Origin: Kitasatospora indigofera
GTDB taxonomy: Bacteria > Actinomycetota > Actinomycetes > Streptomycetales > Streptomycetaceae
Assembly: GCF_014655955.1 (NCBI RefSeq)
Contig: NZ_BNBO01000017.1
Coordinates: 62,001 to 126,000 of the forward strand
Length of the DNA stretch: 64,000 nucleotides
Direction of reading: 5' to 3'
A model generated the notes under the pieces. It worked only from the letters and a program-made list of their open reading frames with translations, searched no databases and was not told where the DNA came from. Positions 60,046-64,000 of the stretch are shown piece by piece. Position 1 is the first letter of the stretch, and the number at the start of each line of letters is the position of its first letter. Position numbers and translations under genes: made by a program.

Positions 60046-60804
60046 ATGGACCTCACCGACCCGCCCGTGACCGGGGACCCCGCGGCCGTGCCCGGCGCCC
60101 ACCGTCTGCTCGACATACCCGGCGTCCGCAACGCCCGCGACGTCGGCGGGTTCCGCACCACCGACGGCGCCCGGGTGCGCACCGGGCTGCTCTACCGGTC
60201 CGGCTGGCTCGCCGAGCTCACCCCGGAGGGCACCCGGGCCCTCGCCAAGCTCGGCGTGCGCACCGTCCTCGACCTGCGGGACCCGGCGGAGATGCTGGTC
60301 CGGCCCGACCGCCTGGACGGCCTGGACGTCAGCACCGCCCACCACCCGCTGCTCCCGCAGGACGGCGCCGACCACTACGGCGAGCCGCTCCAGGAGGCGT
60401 ACCGCCTGATCACCGACGCCGCCGCCGGCACCCTGCCCGCCCTGCTCGGCCGGCTCACCGAGCCGGAGGCGCTGCCCGCGCTGCTGCACTGCGCCGTCGG
60501 CCGCGACCGGACCGGCATCGCGGTGGCGGTCCTGCTCAGCGTGCTCGGCGTCCCCGACGAGGACGTCGTCGACGACTACCTGCTCTCCAACCTGGGCCTC
60601 GGGCTGCTGGACGGCGTCCCGCAGGAGTACCTGGACGCCAACGGCGTCGTCCGGTTCACCGAGATCGTCGGCCCCGGGCTGATCACCGGGGCGCTGGCCG
60701 CGCTGCGCGAGCGCCACGGCTCCCTGCCCGCGTTCCTGGCCGGGGCCGGACTCGGCGAGGAGGGGCTGGCCCGGCTGCGGGAGCTCTTCCTCGAACCCGC
60801 CTGA
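60046..60804 (+). CDS. Tyrosine/serine protein phosphatase (PtpB-like)
   Basis: The 252-residue protein carries the Cys-based phosphatase loop H-C-A-V-G-R-D-R-T-G (C-x5-R) and an N-terminal N-A-R-D-V-G-G-F segment, as in actinobacterial PtpB-type dual-specificity or lipid phosphatases. It would remove phosphate from tyrosine or phosphoinositide-like substrates. It follows the methyltransferase-like gene closely and may be leaderless. Confidence 0.9.
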   Translation: MDLTDPPVTGDPAAVPGAHRLLDIPGVRNARDVGGFRTTDGARVRTGLLYRSGWLAELTPEGTRALAKLGVRTVLDLRDPAEMLVRPDRLDGLDVSTAHHPLLPQDGADHYGEPLQEAYRLITDAAAGTLPALLGRLTEPEALPALLHCAVGRDRTGIAVAVLLSVLGVPDEDVVDDYLLSNLGLGLLDGVPQEYLDANGVVRFTEIVGPGLITGALAALRERHGSLPAFLAGAGLGEEGLARLRELFLEPA

Positions 60805-60867
60805 GCCCGGCCCGAACCCGGGCCCGGCCGGGCGGCCTTCGCGGTACCGGGCGTCCCGGGCCCGGCC

Positions 60868-61959
60868 TCAGGGCCGCCCCGGCGCCGCGGGCTGGCGGGG
60901 CACGGCCGGGGCGGCGTCCAACCGGGCGAGGATCTTCTCCGCCAGCCAGCTCCGGTCCGAGCCGTACGGGATGCCCTCCGGGGCGACCAGCTGGGAGGCC
61001 ACCGCGTCCCGCAGCCGGTGCCACTCGCCGGCGGCCAGCCGGGAGAGCAGCCCGCGGGCGGCCAGCAGCGCGTGATACTGCTCGAAGCCCGAGCGGGGGC
61101 GCTCGATCGCCTCCAGGACGCTGCCGAGGTCGGCCAGTGCCGGGTCCCCCTGCATCAGCGCGAGCGCCTGCACCCGCCGGCCCTCCGAGCCGTCCGCGAA
61201 CAGCTCGCGGACCTGCTCCGCGGTCAGGGCCGAGCGGCGCGCGGTCGACCGCACCTCGGCCACCACGTTCTCCGGGCTGGCGTCGCCGGCCGGCGGCAAC
61301 TGCTCCCGGACGGTCTCCGGGCGGTCGGTGCTGCTGCCCAGCAGTCCCAGGTGCTGCATCGCCCGGACCCGCAGGTCGTCCGCGCCCACCTTGTCGCCCT
61401 TGCGGTCCCGGTCCTGCCCGGCGAGGAAGAGGTCCAGCGCGCGGTCGGCGTCCGACAGGGCCCGGGGCAGCAGCAGCCGGGTGGCCAGCCAGCCGGCCAG
61501 GAACCCGAGCACCAGGAAGTACAGCACCAGCGCGGCCGCGAACGGCGCCGCCCCCGGATCGCCCCCGAGCGCCGGGGCGAGCGCCGCGCCGAGCTGGTGC
61601 AGCCGGGCGCCGAGCGAGCCCAGCTGGGTCAGGCCGACGCCGAGCAGCACCTTGGTGAGCCAGTCCGAGACCTGCTCCAGATTGGTGTTCGGCACGTACG
61701 AGTCGCGCACCGGCCCGCCGGCCGGGCCGGGCTCGCCGGAGCGCATCCGCGGCACGCCGAACAGGAACCCCAGGGCGCCGCCCAGCACCGCCGCCGCCCC
61801 GGCCACCATCAGCCCGCCGCCCAGGGCCTGCAAGGGGTGCGCCCGCCCCAGCCCGAACAGGAGTAATCCGGCCAGTCCCACCCCGAGCATGCCCGCCGCC
61901 GCCGTACGCCGGGCCGCCCGCAGCTGCGCCGCGCCCCCGGCCGTCCGTGCCCCCGCCAT
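60868..61959 (-). CDS. Membrane protein of unknown function
   Basis: The 363-residue protein has two N-terminal membrane segments, a loop and two further segments around residue 140-165, then a cytoplasmic helical, charged domain of about 180 residues (R-A-L-D-L-F-L-A-G-Q-D-R-D-R-K-G). The ATG at 61959 has GGGGGTAGGG upstream. The leader on the minus strand contains a long Shine-Dalgarno site, a short upstream ORF and a three-way junction (62033-62246), so its expression may be regulated after transcription. Function unknown. Confidence 0.8.
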   Translation of the reverse strand: MAGARTAGGAAQLRAARRTAAAGMLGVGLAGLLLFGLGRAHPLQALGGGLMVAGAAAVLGGALGFLFGVPRMRSGEPGPAGGPVRDSYVPNTNLEQVSDWLTKVLLGVGLTQLGSLGARLHQLGAALAPALGGDPGAAPFAAALVLYFLVLGFLAGWLATRLLLPRALSDADRALDLFLAGQDRDRKGDKVGADDLRVRAMQHLGLLGSSTDRPETVREQLPPAGDASPENVVAEVRSTARRSALTAEQVRELFADGSEGRRVQALALMQGDPALADLGSVLEAIERPRSGFEQYHALLAARGLLSRLAAGEWHRLRDAVASQLVAPEGIPYGSDRSWLAEKILARLDAAPAVPRQPAAPGRP

Positions 61960-62032
61960 CGCCCTACCCCCTGCGTCAGCCCCGTGAAGTCGGGCCGACT
62001 GTACCCAACAGGACGGGCCCGGACACGCAGAC

Positions 62033-62120
62033 GGCCCGTGGGCTGCTCCCCGGTACCAGAGCCCGGCGCCGGGCTGCTGGCACCGGGGCACCGGGGATGT
62101 TCCGGTGAGCCCACGGGCCG
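62033..62120 (-). ncRNA. Predicted three-way-junction RNA structure
   Basis: Three stems fit together with only three unpaired junction bases. P1 is GGCCCGTGGGCT (62033-62044) with 62109-62120, 12 bp. P2 is 62048-62059 with 62077-62088, 12 bp, capped by the palindrome AGCCCGGCGCCGGGCT (62060-62075). P3 is CACCGG (62089-62094) with CCGGTG (62103-62108). The one imperfect pair in P2 is A-C on the plus strand but G-U on the minus strand, which supports a minus-strand transcript. It lies between the lipoprotein gene and the membrane protein gene and could be an attenuator, a terminator or a separate RNA. Confidence 0.6.
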
Positions 62121-62189
62121 GGTGACTGCTTGGGAATCGCCTGCCGCCGGAGGCCGTTCACGACCTCAACTGCACAGGCAGGGGCGGCT

Positions 62190-62228
62190 CTAGCGAGCAG
62201 CCACCTCACACATCCTGACGGTACTCAA
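62190..62228 (-). CDS. Possible 12-codon leader ORF
   Basis: A TTG start nine bases after GGAGG opens M-S-T-V-R-M-C-E-V-A-A-R, then TAG. It lies upstream of the structured RNA and the membrane protein gene. The spacing to the very strong Shine-Dalgarno sequence is ideal, but the ORF is short, so coding is a hypothesis. No repeated regulatory amino acid is present. Confidence 0.35.
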   Translation of the reverse strand: MSTVRMCEVAAR

Positions 62229-62231
62229 CCA

Positions 62232-62246
62232 GGATCACCTCCTTTC
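62232..62246 (-). promoter_or_regulatory. 15-nt Shine-Dalgarno sequence
   Basis: On the minus strand GAAAGGAGGTGATCC is complementary to the whole 3' end of streptomycete 16S rRNA (GGATCACCTCCTTTC). Typical sites pair over four to seven bases. The only start codon at normal distance is the TTG at 62228. Confidence 0.75.
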
Positions 62247-62318
62247 AGTGTGCCGCCACGATAGGCACGCGACCCGAGTGGGGGCAACGGATTTACGAGG
62301 CGGTTTTCCCGGGGCCGG

Positions 62319-63128
62319 TCAGGCGGTCCGGAGCTTCTGCTTGACCGCCGAGAAGTCGATCACGTTGTCGGCCGGCGGGGCCTTCAGGTCGAGCGGCTTG
62401 TCGAAGTCGCTGAAGGTCAGCCGGCCCGGCTCCGCGCCCGCGGTCTGCTCCATCCGCAGCAGGTACGGCTTGCCCTGGGTGGCGACGTACAGGGTGCTGT
62501 TCTCGCCGTCGGAGTCGGTGGCGGTGATGCCGAAGGCCTTGGCACCGTTGATGTCGGCGGCCGCGCCCTTGGTGTACTTGTCGCCGGTGGTGCCGTCGTC
62601 CTTGCTGATGGCCCCGATGAGGTCGCAGACCTCCGCCATCTCCTTCAGGCTCGGGTCGTCCTGCCCGTTGGTGATGTAGCGGCCCTTGAAGAGCTCGGCC
62701 AGCACGGCGCCGCTCTTGGCGTTGCCCTCCTTGGCGGCCACCGTGTTCCAGAACACCGCGTCGGGCTTGATCCAGGTCTGGCCGCCGATCCGGACCAGGT
62801 CGACCTTGCCCTCGCTGCCGGTGCCGACGCTGCCGCTGCAGTCGCCGGCCTTGCTGGCGGCGAGGTCGAAGGTCAGCTTGCCGCCGTCCACCGTCAGGGT
62901 GCCGTCGACCTTGACCGAGGTGAGCCCGCCCATCGCGGTCTGGGCCTGCTTGACGATCTCCTCGGCGCTGAGCTTGTCGACGGCGATCGACTCCGCCTTG
63001 GCGGGCGGGGCGGCCGCCCCCGCCCCGGCCCCGCTGTTGTCCCCGCTCTTGTCGCCGCCGCAGGCGGTGGCGCCCGCGGACAGCAGGAGACAGGCGATCG
63101 ATGCGTACACGAAGTGCTTTCCTGGCAT
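62319..63128 (-). CDS. Secreted lipoprotein, LprG-like
   Basis: The 269-residue protein has a signal peptide and a lipobox-like A-G-A-T-A-C-G-G (Cys23). A Gly/Ala-rich linker is followed by a beta-rich domain (T-S-V-K-V-D-G-T-L-T-V-D-G-G, and repeated V/T strands), reminiscent of LprG/LppX-type lipid-carrier lipoproteins. The ATG at 63128 has GGGGGAAG upstream. The probable role is cell-envelope lipid or glycolipid handling. Confidence 0.85.
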   Translation of the reverse strand: MPGKHFVYASIACLLLSAGATACGGDKSGDNSGAGAGAAAPPAKAESIAVDKLSAEEIVKQAQTAMGGLTSVKVDGTLTVDGGKLTFDLAASKAGDCSGSVGTGSEGKVDLVRIGGQTWIKPDAVFWNTVAAKEGNAKSGAVLAELFKGRYITNGQDDPSLKEMAEVCDLIGAISKDDGTTGDKYTKGAAADINGAKAFGITATDSDGENSTLYVATQGKPYLLRMEQTAGAEPGRLTFSDFDKPLDLKAPPADNVIDFSAVKQKLRTA

Positions 63129-63419
63129 GGAACTTCCCCCTGAAGTGGTGGCCGGCCCCGTCCGGGCCGGCGGTGTCGCCCGGAGATCATTGTGGAGAAG
63201 GCCGACGGCGTTCGCCGGTGGTTTTCCGAGCGCGTTACCTGTTCGTGCCAGGACCGGGAATTCCGTGACCGGACCGTTCCGCCCCGCCGTGCCGCCCCAC
63301 GGCGGCCGGGTGGCCGGAGGTGCCGTCCGACCTGCGGGGACGCGCCCGCCGGGGGGTGCCGTCGCGGGAAATCGAATGCCGGTGCGCACGCCCCGGGCCG
63401 CCGCCGTGCCCGGGTACGG
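63129..63419. other. Gene-free spacer before the initiator tRNA terminator
   Basis: I see no gene or RNA here. It presumably carries the lipoprotein promoter in the slightly A/T-richer part at 63190-63270. Confidence 0.5.
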
Positions 63420-63454
63420 CAGAAGGCCCGGCAGATGATCTGCCGGGCCTTCTG
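63420..63454 (-). terminator. Terminator of the initiator tRNA
   Basis: A near-perfect 16-bp stem (AGAAGGCCCGGCAGA and its complement plus one pair) with loop TGA lies 10 bases after the tRNA on the minus strand. Confidence 0.85.
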
Positions 63455-63464
63455 TGCTACTGAG

Positions 63465-63538
63465 TAGCGGGGACAGGATTTGAACCTGCGACCTCTGGGT
63501 TATGAGCCCAGCGAGCTACCGAGCTGCTCCACCCCGCG
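63465..63538 (-). tRNA. Initiator tRNA-fMet (CAU)
   Basis: A 74-base cloverleaf with anticodon CAT at 63504-63502. Initiator marks are three G-C pairs (GGG/CCC) at the bottom of the anticodon stem, A11-U24 in the D stem, and no Watson-Crick pair at 1-72 (C1 x U72). CCA is not encoded. No integrase or attachment-site duplication is seen beside it. Confidence 0.95.
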
Positions 63539-63599
63539 TCGGTAAACACCACAGTACGTGGATGTGGCCCGAATGGGAAATCGGTTTACCGCGCGGGGG

Positions 63600-64000
63600 T
63601 CAGCGGGCCGGCGGGGAGGCCGCCGGCGCCGTGGCCGGGCGGGTGCCGCGGGGCCGGGCGGCGGGCGTGCTCGCGGGCCCGCCGCCCGGCCGGGGAACGG
63701 GCCGGGGAACGGCGGGCTCGGGAACGGCGGGCCGGGCGGCGGCCGGTGGAGCGCCGGCCCGGTCGTCGGCCCGGGCGGGCGCCGTCCGCCGGGTGGCGTG
63801 CCGCGCCGTCCGGGCCCGGGCCCACACCGCGAACGAGACCAGGGCGGCGAAGCACGGCACCATCAGCGTCCCGTACACCAGCAGGAAGCCGTGGGTGCCC
63901 AGGCCCGCGGCGGCGTTCCAGGTGCCGTGCAGGGCCATCGCCAGCAGCAGCCCGCCCGGCGCCGCCAGTCGGGCCGGCCAGCGGCGCCCGGTGGTCAGCG
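63600..64000 (-). CDS. PrsW-like intramembrane protease, 5' part cut off by the window edge
   Basis: The open frame runs off the right end of the window. The visible part has two hydrophobic segments including H-G-T-W-N-A-A-A-G-L-G, a motif of the last conserved helix in PrsW-family proteases, and a long Pro/Ala/Arg-rich C-terminal tail. The start and the Glu-containing active-site helices lie outside. Confidence 0.7.
   Translation of the reverse strand, partial: LTTGRRWPARLAAPGGLLLAMALHGTWNAAAGLGTHGFLLVYGTLMVPCFAALVSFAVWARARTARHATRRTAPARADDRAGAPPAAARPAVPEPAVPRPVPRPGGGPASTPAARPRGTRPATAPAASPPAR

Noticed and set aside
61976..62209. 77-codon open frame (GTG start) covering the three-way-junction region
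   Set aside because: Its start is 28 bases from the Shine-Dalgarno sequence, too far for use, and most of its codons come from the palindromic stems.
63420..63538. Attachment site of an integrated element at the initiator tRNA
   Set aside because: No integrase, no duplicated tRNA 3' end and no change in gene content beside it.

Overview
The window is very GC-rich with strong third-position G/C, GTG starts and closely overlapping operons. It carries two conservons (cvn operons), a MsiK-dependent type of maltose operon and a c-di-AMP riboswitch in front of a cell-wall hydrolase. Together these point to a chromosomal segment of Streptomyces or a close relative such as Kitasatospora. No transposase, integrase, phage gene or CRISPR array is visible. 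All functions are read from motifs and gene context; no database search was run.

Region 1 (158-9752, all minus strand) is a nine-gene operon that looks like a small biosynthetic gene cluster built from free-standing NRPS parts. In transcription order it encodes a two-domain FMN nitroreductase (SagB/ThcOx type), an adenylation enzyme, a carrier protein, a DapB-like reductase, a class II aldolase, an MFS exporter, a condensation enzyme, a HAD phosphatase and an acyl-CoA dehydrogenase. A good promoter lies at 9992-10021, and nearly 2 kb without a convincing gene separates it from the next region. I do not recognise the product; this is the best candidate for an undescribed pathway.

Region 2 (11656-28373) is an alpha-glucan island. 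It holds malR-malE-malF-malG-aglA (maltose/maltodextrin uptake and hydrolysis) with two dyad operator candidates that share the half-site TTGCGA. It also holds two secreted GH87-type alpha-1,3-glucanases/mycodextranases with mirror-image domain orders. Between the two GH87 genes sits a WYL-type regulator with two small divergent genes and a palindromic operator.

Region 3 (28934-49503) contains two conservons: cvnABCD plus one P450, and cvnABCD plus two P450s. Between them lie a VOC protein, beta-phosphoglucomutase and a GH65 disaccharide phosphorylase (ATGA-coupled), pyruvate oxidase/dehydrogenase, an XRE-cupin regulator with a 59-residue membrane protein, a MocR regulator divergent from an AhpD-like protein, and a PEP mutase/isocitrate lyase-like enzyme. 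The first P450 of each conservon lacks the ExxR motif, and both end in the same W-W-x-(S/T)-L-x-G tail.

Region 4 (49648-64000) is mixed regulatory and housekeeping DNA: two SpoIIE-type PP2C phosphatases beside the second conservon, a TetR/hydrolase pair with a perfect 23-bp operator, the c-di-AMP riboswitch with an M23 peptidase, and a divergent gene pair that appears leaderless on both sides. A minus-strand leader follows, with a 15-nt Shine-Dalgarno sequence, a 12-codon upstream ORF and a near-perfect three-way-junction RNA. The window ends with a lipoprotein, an initiator tRNA and a truncated PrsW-like protease. Several genes have a TANNNT box 6-8 bases before the start codon and no ribosome binding site, consistent with leaderless transcripts.
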